DNA of 64,000 nucleotides from Catellatospora bangladeshensis (GTDB lineage: Bacteria > Actinomycetota > Actinomycetes > Mycobacteriales > Micromonosporaceae), in the NCBI RefSeq assembly GCF_016862575.1, contig NZ_BONF01000010.1:248001-312000 (forward strand). Reading direction: 5' to 3'. A model generated the notes under the pieces. The model was not told where the DNA came from and did not search any database. It was given only the letters and a program-made list of their open reading frames with translations. Position numbers and translations under genes: made by a program. Below are positions 17,776 through 25,032 of this stretch, piece after piece. The stretch's first letter is position 1. Each line of letters begins with the position of its first letter.

Positions 17776-18630
17776 ATGGCATTCCAGCATCCCCTGGCGT
17801 TCCTGCTCGGACTGGAGGGCGTCGCGCTGCTGCGCTCGTTCGCCGGTGATCCGGGTATGGACCGCGATTTCGTGCACGCGCGCCTGGCCGAGGTGCGCAG
17901 GCTGCTCGACGAGGCGGCGCCGCAGCTCGGCGACGGGATCGACGCCGGGCAGGTGGACACCGTCGGCGGCTACGGCATCTGGTCGCGGACCTACGACGAC
18001 CCCGGCAACCCGCTGATCGAGGTGGAGGAGCCGGTGTTCCGCCGCATCCTCGACACGCTGCCGCCCGGCGACGCGCTCGACGCCGCCTGCGGCACCGGCC
18101 GGCACACCGGGTACCTGGCGGCGCGGGGGCACCGGGTGATCGGCGTGGACAGCTCCCCGGACATGCTCGACCGTGCTCGCGCGAAGGTGCCGGGCGCGGC
18201 GTTCCAGCTCGGTGACCTGCACGAGCTGCCGCTGCCGGACGCCTCGGTCGATCTGGTGACGTGCGCGCTGGCGCTCACCCACGTGCCGGACCTGGCGCCG
18301 GTGCTGGGCGAGTTCGCGCGGGTGCTGCGGCCCGGCGGGCACCTGGTGGTCTCCGACATCCACGTCATGTCGCTCTACCTGGGCGGGGTCGCCCACGCCG
18401 AGGGCCCGGACGGGCGGCGTGAGCTGCTGCCCGCGGGCCGCTTCCTGGCCGGGGACTACCTGAACGCGGCCGTGCCGCTGGGGCTGCGGGTGCTGCGCTG
18501 CGAGGAGCCGCGCTGGACGCCGAGCCCGTGGGCGGGCGGGCCGCAGGCGCGGCAGTGGTGCCCGGAGGCGGCCGCGGCGGCGTACGAGGCCACCCCGGCC
18601 GCGATCATCTGGCACTTCCAGCGGGACTGA
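17776..18630 (+). CDS. Class I SAM-dependent methyltransferase
   Basis: A 284-residue protein. ATG 17776 gives MAFQHPLAFLLGLEGVALLR; an N-terminal helical region (about 1-95) precedes a Methyltransf_11/25 core with motif I ALDAACGTGRHTGYLAARG (about 98-116), the acidic residue in VIGVDSSPDML, ALALTHVPDLAP and GGHLVVSDIH. The SAM site is intact. The acceptor cannot be deduced; the N-terminal helical extension is typical of actinobacterial small-molecule or ubiquinone-type methyltransferases. It is monocistronic with a strong terminator at 18656-18690. The 296-bp gap 17480-17775 holds the divergent promoters for this gene and GH3. Confidence 0.85.
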   Translation: MAFQHPLAFLLGLEGVALLRSFAGDPGMDRDFVHARLAEVRRLLDEAAPQLGDGIDAGQVDTVGGYGIWSRTYDDPGNPLIEVEEPVFRRILDTLPPGDALDAACGTGRHTGYLAARGHRVIGVDSSPDMLDRARAKVPGAAFQLGDLHELPLPDASVDLVTCALALTHVPDLAPVLGEFARVLRPGGHLVVSDIHVMSLYLGGVAHAEGPDGRRELLPAGRFLAGDYLNAAVPLGLRVLRCEEPRWTPSPWAGGPQARQWCPEAAAAAYEATPAAIIWHFQRD

Positions 18631-18655
18631 AACCACGAGGTAGCGCCCGCTGTGC

Positions 18656-18690
18656 CGGGCTCCGGGGCGCCGAGTCCGCCCCGGAGCCCG
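18656..18690 (+). terminator. Terminator after the methyltransferase gene
   Basis: A perfect 14-bp GC-rich stem (18656-18669 with 18677-18690) and 7-nt loop lie 25 bases past the stop codon. Confidence 0.75.
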
Positions 18691-18871
18691 TAAGCGTGCT
18701 CCGCACGGCCTGTTCACCGGACGCACGTCTGGCCGTGGCACGGCCGACGGTTCGGCTTACCACGAACGGCGCAGCATGGGCAGGACGCCGTCCGGATCGG
18801 CGCGCGCCGTCGAGGTGCCCAGCGGCGTTTACCGGGTGCGAACACCCGTACCGCCGTCTGGAGGAGATCTG

Positions 18872-18967
18872 ATGACGACGTTGAGCCCGCGCGGCCGCCT
18901 CGCGGTCGCGACGATGACGACCATGCTGTTCGCGGCCGTCGCGATCGGATACCTCCTGCTGCCGTGA
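18872..18967 (+). CDS. 31-residue single-helix membrane peptide
   Basis: ATG 18872 follows a strong GGAGGAG 6 bases upstream and opens a 31-codon frame: a basic start (MTTLSPRGRLAV) and one hydrophobic segment ending AIGYLLLP. The good ribosome site, codon bias (G/C in third positions) and the sharp stop support expression. Such lone single-pass peptides are usually missed. Role unknown; it could be a small membrane-complex subunit. It has no operon partner: a terminator lies 180 bases upstream and the convergent FUSC gene ends 45 bases downstream. Confidence 0.5.
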   Translation: MTTLSPRGRLAVATMTTMLFAAVAIGYLLLP

Positions 18968-19011
18968 CGAGAGCCCGCCGGTCGCGGGCGACCTTGGCGG
19001 ACGCCGCGCGC

Positions 19012-21294
19012 TCAGCGCCACCAGGGACGACGGCGTTGCACGGCCAGCGCCTGGGCGGGGACCACCAGGTCGGCGAGGTGGAGTTCCAGGTGTCGTAGGT
19101 GCTCGCCGACCCAGCGGCGGCGGAGGCGCTGCGGCGCGGTGCCGCCGGGCAGTGCGCCGGAGACCTCGCTGCGGTCCGGCGCGGGTGGGGTCAGCGGCGG
19201 CGGCATCGGACCGGTGGGGCGGCCGAGCTGGTCGGCCAGGCTCGCGTAGAAGGCGGCGAGCGCGTCGGCGTGGCGGACCAGGGCGTCGCAGTTCGGGTCC
19301 GGTGAGGCGTCGCGCGGCGTGAGGTCGTCGAGGGCGTCGGCGGTGAGGCGGAGGCGGACGCCGGCGATGACGAGGCGCCAGAGGTCCTGCCGGTTCATCC
19401 GCTTCGAGCCGGGTTCGGCGAGGTAGCCTCGCAGCGCGTCCTCAAGTCGGAAGCCGGCCCCGGCGGCGCGCTGTGCGGGGGCGGGCAGTATCGGGCGCAG
19501 GCCCAGAGACCAGGAGACGGCCTCGGACAGGCGTACGCCGCCGTCGCGGTACAGCTCGGCGACGTCGTCGCGGACCAGGTCACCCGCGCCGCGCGGCCAC
19601 ACCAGCAGGCCCGCGACCAGGCTGACCGAGCAGCCGATCGCGACGTCCTGGAGCCTGATCAGGCCGAGCGTCCAGCCGGTGGGCGCGAGGATGTCGTAGA
19701 GCACCAGGATCACGACCGTGAACGCCGCCTGCCCGGCGACGTCCGGCAGCACGCCGGGCGCGTACGCGACCACGAACACCGCCACCACCAGCGCTGCCCA
19801 GTGCGCCTCCGGCGATCTGCCCAGCGCGGGCAGCAGCGCCGCGCCCACCGCCACCCCGGCCGCGGTGCCGACGATCGCCTTCACCGCCATGGTCCCCGTG
19901 GACGCGGCGCTGGTGCGCAGCACGCTCAGCGCGCCCAGCAGCACCCAGAAGCCGCTGCGCACGTCGCTGAGCTGCACGATCATCACGGCCACGGACAGGG
20001 CCAGCGCGCCGCGGAGCGCGTTGACGAACCACACCGAGCGCAGGTTGGCGTTGCGCAGCACGATCCCCGCCACACCGGCCAGGGTGACCAGCCGGGCCAG
20101 CGGCGGGCGGTCCGGCCGGGCCAGGCCGTACCAGCGGCGCACGCTGCTGCCGGCGGTGAGCGGGTCGGCGCCCCGGGTGGCGATCAGCACGTCGGTGGCG
20201 AAGGAGTGCACGCAGGTGGCGGTCGTCTGGCCGTAGAAGGCGACGACCAGCTCCATGTCGTCCGCCTCGCCGCGGCCGGGCCGGGTCAGCTGCGCCACGC
20301 TGTCCACGCGGGCCTGCTCCAGCGCGGCGAGGTCCGGGTCGACCGGCTCGCCGCGCAGCACCGCCGCGGCCTGGCGCAGCACCCGGGCCGACGCCTCCAG
20401 CGGGGCGCGCTGGGTCGGCGGCGCGTCGCGCAGGTCGCCGCAGCGTTCGATGCCGTCGGCGACCAGGCCCTTGCACCACTCCAGCTGGCTGACCGCGCCC
20501 GCCATCGCCTGGTCGGCGATGACCAGCCCGCTCGGCCGGTACGGCGCGGACACGAACAGCGCCATCATCTGATGGGTGGCACCGGACACCGCCGCCCGCA
20601 ACTCGGGCAGGGCGGCCCGCCGCCCTCCGGCCTCCAGCAGGTCGGCCAGCCCGCTCGCCAGCGTCGCCGTGGCCAGGCGCAGCTCGCGGCCGGCCGAACG
20701 GGGCGCGGTGAGCACCACGGCGATCCCGCCCACGACCGTGGCCAGCACCCAGCCGCTCACCCGCGGGCCGATGACGTGCGCCGGGGCCGCCGCCGAAGCG
20801 GCCAGCATGTACGGCAGCATCGCCGCCGCCGCGCCGGAGGCGTCGTTGGGCCCGATCACCGCGGCGAAGTACGAGGTGAACGCGACCAGGGCGGTGGCCG
20901 CCGTCGCGGCGACCACGGACGAGCTGACCAGCGTGCCGATCACGATCAGCGCCGCGCCCGCCGCGGTCAGCATCAGGTGCGCCACGGCCCGGTCGCGCCG
21001 GGTCCCGCCGAACGAGGCGAGCACCAGGCTCGCGAAGCCGCCGAACGCCGCGAAGGTCGCCACCTGCGGCAGCCGCAGCACCAGCAGGCAGAACGCGAAC
21101 ACCGCCGGGACCAGCACGGCGGCCCGCACGGCGCGTACCAGCGCCTGTCTCGACCAAAGCCGGCCCCACCACGGTTCGGCCGCAGCCTCGTGGGCGGCCC
21201 GGCCGGGTGCGCCGCCGGGTGCACCCGCCGACCCGCCCGGCGGGCCGGTGGTATGGCCCACCTGCGGCGGCGGCCGGTCCCCGCGCTCGGTCAC
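19012..21294 (-). CDS. FUSC family membrane protein (aromatic acid exporter type)
   Basis: A 760-residue protein if GTG 21294 is used (AGGGGA upstream). The frame stays open to ATG 21447, but that start and the extra 51 residues (DHGAESR repeats) are encoded by a tandem repeat and a large palindrome with no ribosome site. Two bundles of about six helices each (about 60-190 and 410-560 in this numbering) with a cytosolic domain between and after them match the FUSC/YccS/AaeB layout; FVVAYAPGVLPDVAGQAAFT and SGFWVLLGALSVLRTSA are typical. Known relatives export aromatic acids or toxic metabolites. The gene is monocistronic and its substrate is unknown. Confidence 0.85.
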   Translation of the reverse strand: MTERGDRPPPQVGHTTGPPGGSAGAPGGAPGRAAHEAAAEPWWGRLWSRQALVRAVRAAVLVPAVFAFCLLVLRLPQVATFAAFGGFASLVLASFGGTRRDRAVAHLMLTAAGAALIVIGTLVSSSVVAATAATALVAFTSYFAAVIGPNDASGAAAAMLPYMLAASAAAPAHVIGPRVSGWVLATVVGGIAVVLTAPRSAGRELRLATATLASGLADLLEAGGRRAALPELRAAVSGATHQMMALFVSAPYRPSGLVIADQAMAGAVSQLEWCKGLVADGIERCGDLRDAPPTQRAPLEASARVLRQAAAVLRGEPVDPDLAALEQARVDSVAQLTRPGRGEADDMELVVAFYGQTTATCVHSFATDVLIATRGADPLTAGSSVRRWYGLARPDRPPLARLVTLAGVAGIVLRNANLRSVWFVNALRGALALSVAVMIVQLSDVRSGFWVLLGALSVLRTSAASTGTMAVKAIVGTAAGVAVGAALLPALGRSPEAHWAALVVAVFVVAYAPGVLPDVAGQAAFTVVILVLYDILAPTGWTLGLIRLQDVAIGCSVSLVAGLLVWPRGAGDLVRDDVAELYRDGGVRLSEAVSWSLGLRPILPAPAQRAAGAGFRLEDALRGYLAEPGSKRMNRQDLWRLVIAGVRLRLTADALDDLTPRDASPDPNCDALVRHADALAAFYASLADQLGRPTGPMPPPLTPPAPDRSEVSGALPGGTAPQRLRRRWVGEHLRHLELHLADLVVPAQALAVQRRRPWWR

Positions 21295-21367
21295 GCCATC
21301 AGCGTCCCCTGAATCGCCGCCCCGCGCGGCCGGTTCCCGGCGATGATCGGGCAGTTCGGCGCGATCA

Positions 21368-21430
21368 TCACGCGATTCGGCCCCGTGATCACGCGATTCG
21401 GCCCCGTGATCACGCGGTTCCGCTCGATGA
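21368..21430. repeat. Three 21-bp tandem repeats
   Basis: Units 21368-21388, 21389-21409 and 21410-21430 begin TCACGCG; the first two are identical (TCACGCGATTCGGCCCCGTG plus A) and the third is diverged. Because 21 is divisible by three they keep the FUSC frame open as a DHGAESR-type peptide repeat, but whether they are translated is doubtful. Confidence 0.8.
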
Positions 21431-21490
21431 TCGCGGTCTCGTGTCATGATCTGCGGCTGGAGCGCAGATCATGACACGAACTCGCGATCA
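21429..21490. repeat. Large palindrome upstream of the FUSC gene
   Basis: Arms 21439-21455 and 21463-21479 are a perfect 17-bp inverted repeat (TCGTGTCATGATCTGCG) around a 7-nt loop; after a 3-nt mismatch the pairing resumes outward with TGATCGCG (21428-21435) and CGCGATCA (21483-21490). It abuts the tandem repeats, suggesting a mobile palindromic repeat unit. Confidence 0.8.
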
Positions 21491-21544
21491 ACGCCGCGAA
21501 GGCAGCCCGAAGCCGGGCCGCGACCGGGGCCGGCCGGACCGTGG

Positions 21545-22444
21545 TCAGTCGTGGACCAGGGGGGTGACCTCCTGGGCGGCGAAGGCCATGAAGCCCTCCG
21601 GGTCGGGGTCGTCGGGGGTGGGCTGCAGGACGACCGTGTCGGCGCCGGCGGCCGCCCAGGCGCGCACCGCTTCCGCCACCGCCTCCGCGCCACCGGCGAC
21701 GCCGTGGCCGTCCATGGTGTCGTATCCCCACCGCACCCGCTCGGCCTCCATCCGGGACGCGGCGTCGGGGCCGGTCGCGCAGTGCAGGTACACCACGATG
21801 CGGTGCGGGTCGGTGCGCCCGGCGCGAGCCCGGCCTTCGTCGATCAGCCCGCGCGCCCGGCGTACCTGCGCGACGGTGCTGCCGCCGGTGAGAATGGTGC
21901 CGTCGGCCAGCTCGCCGGCCAGCCGCAGCGTATGGTCACCCGTCGCCCCGGACAGCAGCTCGGGCATCCTCGGCGGCGGCCAGTCCAGGGCGACGCCGTC
22001 CAGCTTCACGTACCGGCCGGAGCTGGTGACGCGCCGCCCGGACAGCAGGGACCGCAGCGCGGTCAGGTGCTCGCGCAGCAGGGTGAGCGGTGACTCGGCG
22101 CGCGCGCCGACCTGGCCCATCCAGTCCTGCACACCGTGCCCGACGGCGATGCGGGCCCGGCCCGGGAACAGCCGGTGCACGGTGGCCAGCTCCATCGCGG
22201 TGATGGCGACGTTGCGCAGCGGCACCGGCAGCAGGCCGACGCCGACGGTGAGCCGCTGCGTCCAGGCCAGCGCCGCGACGGCCGTGGTGATGCCGCTCTC
22301 CAGGAAGCAGTCCTCCCACAGCCACAGCTCGTCGAGCCCGGCCTCGTCGGCGGCCTGCGCCACCGACTTCAGCCGCTCCGGCGGCAGCTGCGGCACGAAC
22401 ACCGCGCCCACCCTGGTCGTCGTCTGAGCATCCGATCCGGTCAC
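21545..22444 (-). CDS. LLM-class (F420-dependent type) oxidoreductase
   Basis: A 299-residue luciferase-like TIM barrel. Recognisable parts are VGAVFVPQLPPERLKSVAQA at the N terminus, ELWLWEDCFLESGI, RLTVGVGLLPVPLRN, and RARIAVGHGVQDWMGQVGA, all typical of actinobacterial F420-dependent LLM enzymes. Cofactor choice (F420 versus FMN) is inferred from family and taxon. Substrate unknown. The start at 22444 (GTG) is upstream of the conserved first strand. It is divergent from the DinB gene and ends next to the repeat-rich region upstream of FUSC. Confidence 0.87.
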   Translation of the reverse strand: MTGSDAQTTTRVGAVFVPQLPPERLKSVAQAADEAGLDELWLWEDCFLESGITTAVAALAWTQRLTVGVGLLPVPLRNVAITAMELATVHRLFPGRARIAVGHGVQDWMGQVGARAESPLTLLREHLTALRSLLSGRRVTSSGRYVKLDGVALDWPPPRMPELLSGATGDHTLRLAGELADGTILTGGSTVAQVRRARGLIDEGRARAGRTDPHRIVVYLHCATGPDAASRMEAERVRWGYDTMDGHGVAGGAEAVAEAVRAWAAAGADTVVLQPTPDDPDPEGFMAFAAQEVTPLVHD

Positions 22445-22566
22445 GTGATCATGCTGCCGTACACGATGGCGCTCCGCCAGCCTGACCCGGCGCGGCGATG
22501 CCGACCCCGCCGGCCGGCGCGAAAACCCGCTGCGCGGGCGTGCTACCCGGGCTAGCGTCGGCCCTC

Positions 22567-23082
22567 ATGACCATCTCCCGCGTACGCCCACCCTTCGACG
22601 CCGACGAGCGCACGGCCCTGATGGGCTGGTACGACATGCAGCGCGCGATCGTGCGATACAAGTGCGAGGGCCTGTCCGACGCGGACGCGCACCGCGCCGT
22701 CCTGCCGTCCTCGCCGCTGATGACCGTGGCCGGCCTCGTGTCACATCTGCGCTGGACCGAGCACTGCTGGTTCGAGGTGCTGTTCCTGGGCAAGGCCGCG
22801 GACTCGCCGCCGTTCGACCAGACCGAGGAGGATCTCGACTTCAAGGTCGCCGCGGGCCGTCCGCTGTCCGAGCTGCTCGACGAGTACGAGCAGGCCTGCG
22901 CGCGGTCCAACGAGATCATCGCCGCGCACTCGCTGGACGACACCGGCCGCCATCCCGACTTCAGGTCGGCGCAGGCGAACCTGCGCTGGATGATCATCCA
23001 CATGATCGAGGAGACCGCCCGGCACCTCGGCCATCTCGACACCATCCGCGAGATCCTCGACGGCGAGACCGGCTACTACTGA
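22567..23082 (+). CDS. DinB/DUF664 family protein
   Basis: A 171-residue four-helix DinB-like protein. The three metal-ligand histidines typical of the family are visible in GLVSHLRWTEHCWFE and HMIEETARHLGHLDTIREIL. In actinobacteria this group (DUF664) includes mycothiol-dependent transferases and detoxification enzymes; exact function is not derivable. ATG 22567 is preceded by a TAGCGT -10-like box at 22553-22558 and no ribosome site, so it may be leaderless. The last 7 bases overlap the end of the convergent gene at 23076. Confidence 0.85.
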   Translation: MTISRVRPPFDADERTALMGWYDMQRAIVRYKCEGLSDADAHRAVLPSSPLMTVAGLVSHLRWTEHCWFEVLFLGKAADSPPFDQTEEDLDFKVAAGRPLSELLDEYEQACARSNEIIAAHSLDDTGRHPDFRSAQANLRWMIIHMIEETARHLGHLDTIREILDGETGYY

Positions 23083-23708
23083 GGCCGGGCCGCCTCAGGC
23101 GCCTCCTCGGCGGCGCGGGCCTCGTCGATCAGCGCCACCCCGCCGCCGCCGAGGCGCAGCTCGCGGTGCAGGTCGACGGGGCGCTCGCGCTCGACGACGG
23201 TGTGCTCGCCCTCCGGCGCTGAGCAGCGGAACCGCAGCTCCCCGTGCGCCACCGCGTCGCCCGCGGTCAGTGCCGTCAGCCGGCCGGCCTCGACCACCGC
23301 CGCCAGCGCGGTGACCGTGAGCTGCACGGTCACCGCGGCGGTCAGCGTGCTCACCGTCCGGCCGTCGACGACCACGTCCACGTCGGCCTCGTACTCCCAC
23401 GGCATGGTGAAGCTGCGGATGCCCACCTCTCGCCGCAGGCCGGGCTGGGCGTAGGTCTCCCGCGCGGCGGCCAGCAGCGCGGACCGGGTGCGCCACGCGC
23501 CGACCAGCAGGTCGCTGACCTCGATGTCGAGCAGCTCGGTAACCTTCGCCAGCACTGCGCGGGCCAGCGCGGGCGCGGGCGTTTGCGGCCCTTCGCCGAC
23601 GACGCCCGCCTCGGCGAGCCGCTCGGCCGCCCGCTCGACCTCCCGGGCGGCCGCACCGGCCTCGCCGGGCAGCAGTTCCCCGAACAGGATGTCGCGGACC
23701 GTGGTCAC
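23076..23708 (-). CDS. Hypothetical soluble protein, coupled to an extracytoplasmic protein
   Basis: A 210-residue protein of unknown family. GTG 23708 overlaps the stop of the upstream gene (GTGA), so it is translationally coupled. N-terminal half: helical and alanine/glutamate-rich (AAAREVERAAERLAEAGVVG, then a LLDIEVSDLLVGAWRTRSAL segment). C-terminal half: beta-rich with FTMPWEYEADVDVVVDGRTV, LTAAVTVQLTVTALAAVVEA and RFRCSAPEGEHTVV. No signal peptide or membrane helix. The beta half looks like a binding or self-assembly domain, possibly SCP-like, but no motif allows assignment. Confidence 0.65.
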   Translation of the reverse strand: MTTVRDILFGELLPGEAGAAAREVERAAERLAEAGVVGEGPQTPAPALARAVLAKVTELLDIEVSDLLVGAWRTRSALLAAARETYAQPGLRREVGIRSFTMPWEYEADVDVVVDGRTVSTLTAAVTVQLTVTALAAVVEAGRLTALTAGDAVAHGELRFRCSAPEGEHTVVERERPVDLHRELRLGGGGVALIDEARAAEEAPEAARPQ

Positions 23709-24877
23709 CCGTCCTCCCGGTACTGGTCGGTGCGGTAACGGGTGCGGACGGTGCGCACCACGACCTCGATCCCGCCCACGGGCGTGGGCCGCCGTCGCCC
23801 CCGGCGCAGCGCCAGCACGGCGAGCAGGGCGAGCAGCAGCAGCGCGAGCAGGCCGACGATCGTCAGCGCCTGGTTTCGGCTGGCGCCGCTGTCGGGGAGC
23901 AGGTCGCCGACCGGCGCGTCCGGCGCGGCGACGGGGAACAGGCAGACCGGGGTGAGGCGCATGGGCGCTGGTGCGGCGTCGGTGGTGTACGCGCTCACCC
24001 GCACCGTCCACGTCGCGTACGCCGACGGCCCGTCCTCGGCCACCGAGTACTGCCGCTGCCCCGCGGCGTCCCCCGCCCGGAACCCGCCGCCGGAGGTCAG
24101 CGCGCCCGGCGGGCAGTGCGCGGTGGCCACGCCAAGGCGGGGCACCAGGCACACGCCGGCCGCGATGCCGGGCACGCATTCGCGCGCCAGGGTGTCCAGG
24201 TTGAACGAGACGTCCTCGACGGCCACGGGCTGCACCGGCCCGGTGAGGCACACGGCGTACGCCGTCGCCCAGTTCGACGCACGCAGCGCGGCCTGGCCGC
24301 GGGTCAGCCCGGCGTCGACCGCCCAGCCGCGCTCGCCCACCGGGTGGCTGCCGCTCACCACGGCCGCGCCGAGCCTGGCCTGCCAGGCGGTCGCGTAACC
24401 GCCGCCCGAGCGCACCGTGCCGGACGGGCACTCGGCGGGCGGCGGGTCCGGCAGGCCGTCGGCGGGCGGGCCCGCGAAGGCCGCCGCGGTGACCTCGCCG
24501 CCGGCCAGGCAGAGGGCGCTGACCCGCAGGGAGCCCGCCGACTGCCGCAGGCCGAGCACGGTGACGGTCCAGGCACGGGGCTGAGAGCCGGCGGCGACGG
24601 GGCCGCCCTGATCGTCGGTGGGGTGGCTGGCGAGCACCCGGACCTCCGGGTCCGCATCGCCGTATCCGCCGCTGAGCAGCTGCTCGCCAGGGGCGCAGCC
24701 GACGGTGAACGACTGAGGCGCGGCGGTCGGCCCGAATGCGACGGTGCGGCTGCGTACGGCCGGCTCGCCGAGGTCGATCGCCACGGACGTGCCGGGTGCG
24801 GCGGCCTGCGCGGCAGAATGCAGCACCGCCACGGCGAGCAGTGGCAGCACGGTGTGAAGGAACGCCGACGGTCGCAT
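23705..24877 (-). CDS. Secreted, C-terminally membrane-anchored repeat protein
   Basis: A 390-residue protein. Signal peptide (HTVLPLLAVAVLHSAAQA), extracellular part, one C-terminal membrane helix (LTIVGLLALLLLALLAVLAL, about 343-362) and a basic tail (RRGRRRP). The ectodomain contains three similar modules, each with a C-P/A-x-G-x-x-x-x-S/R-G-G-G-Y/F signature (GCAPGEQLLSGGYG, CPSGTVRSGGGYAT, CPPGALTSGGGFRA), a W-x-V strand and an ALCLAG or AVCLTG-like strand, so it is a triple repeat with paired cysteines. No known family recognised. It forms a two-gene operon with the coupled cytoplasmic protein. Confidence 0.7.
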   Translation of the reverse strand: MRPSAFLHTVLPLLAVAVLHSAAQAAAPGTSVAIDLGEPAVRSRTVAFGPTAAPQSFTVGCAPGEQLLSGGYGDADPEVRVLASHPTDDQGGPVAAGSQPRAWTVTVLGLRQSAGSLRVSALCLAGGEVTAAAFAGPPADGLPDPPPAECPSGTVRSGGGYATAWQARLGAAVVSGSHPVGERGWAVDAGLTRGQAALRASNWATAYAVCLTGPVQPVAVEDVSFNLDTLARECVPGIAAGVCLVPRLGVATAHCPPGALTSGGGFRAGDAAGQRQYSVAEDGPSAYATWTVRVSAYTTDAAPAPMRLTPVCLFPVAAPDAPVGDLLPDSGASRNQALTIVGLLALLLLALLAVLALRRGRRRPTPVGGIEVVVRTVRTRYRTDQYREDG

Positions 24878-24947
24878 CGCGTTCAGGTTCGCATGGCAGC
24901 GGAGTCCTCGCTGTCCCGCCGCCGACAGCCGGTGCGGTCACTGGAAG

Positions 24948-25000
24948 GTTAAGAAGGGCACCTTCTTCTACGCAGAACGATAAGAAGGTGCCCTTCCTTT
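24948..25000. repeat. Diverged copy of the 52-bp inverted-repeat element
   Basis: Arms AAGAAGGGCACCTTCTT (24951-24967) and AAGAAGGTGCCCTTCCTT (24982-24999). The copy differs from the 53314-53365 element mainly in the central spacer (CAGAACGAT against CATAGCGTT). It lies 33 bases past the stop of the minus-strand GH99-like gene and can form a long hairpin, so it may end transcription there. Confidence 0.85.
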
Positions 25001-25032
25001 CCGCGGGGCGCCTCGGCGTGGCGGCCGCGGGG

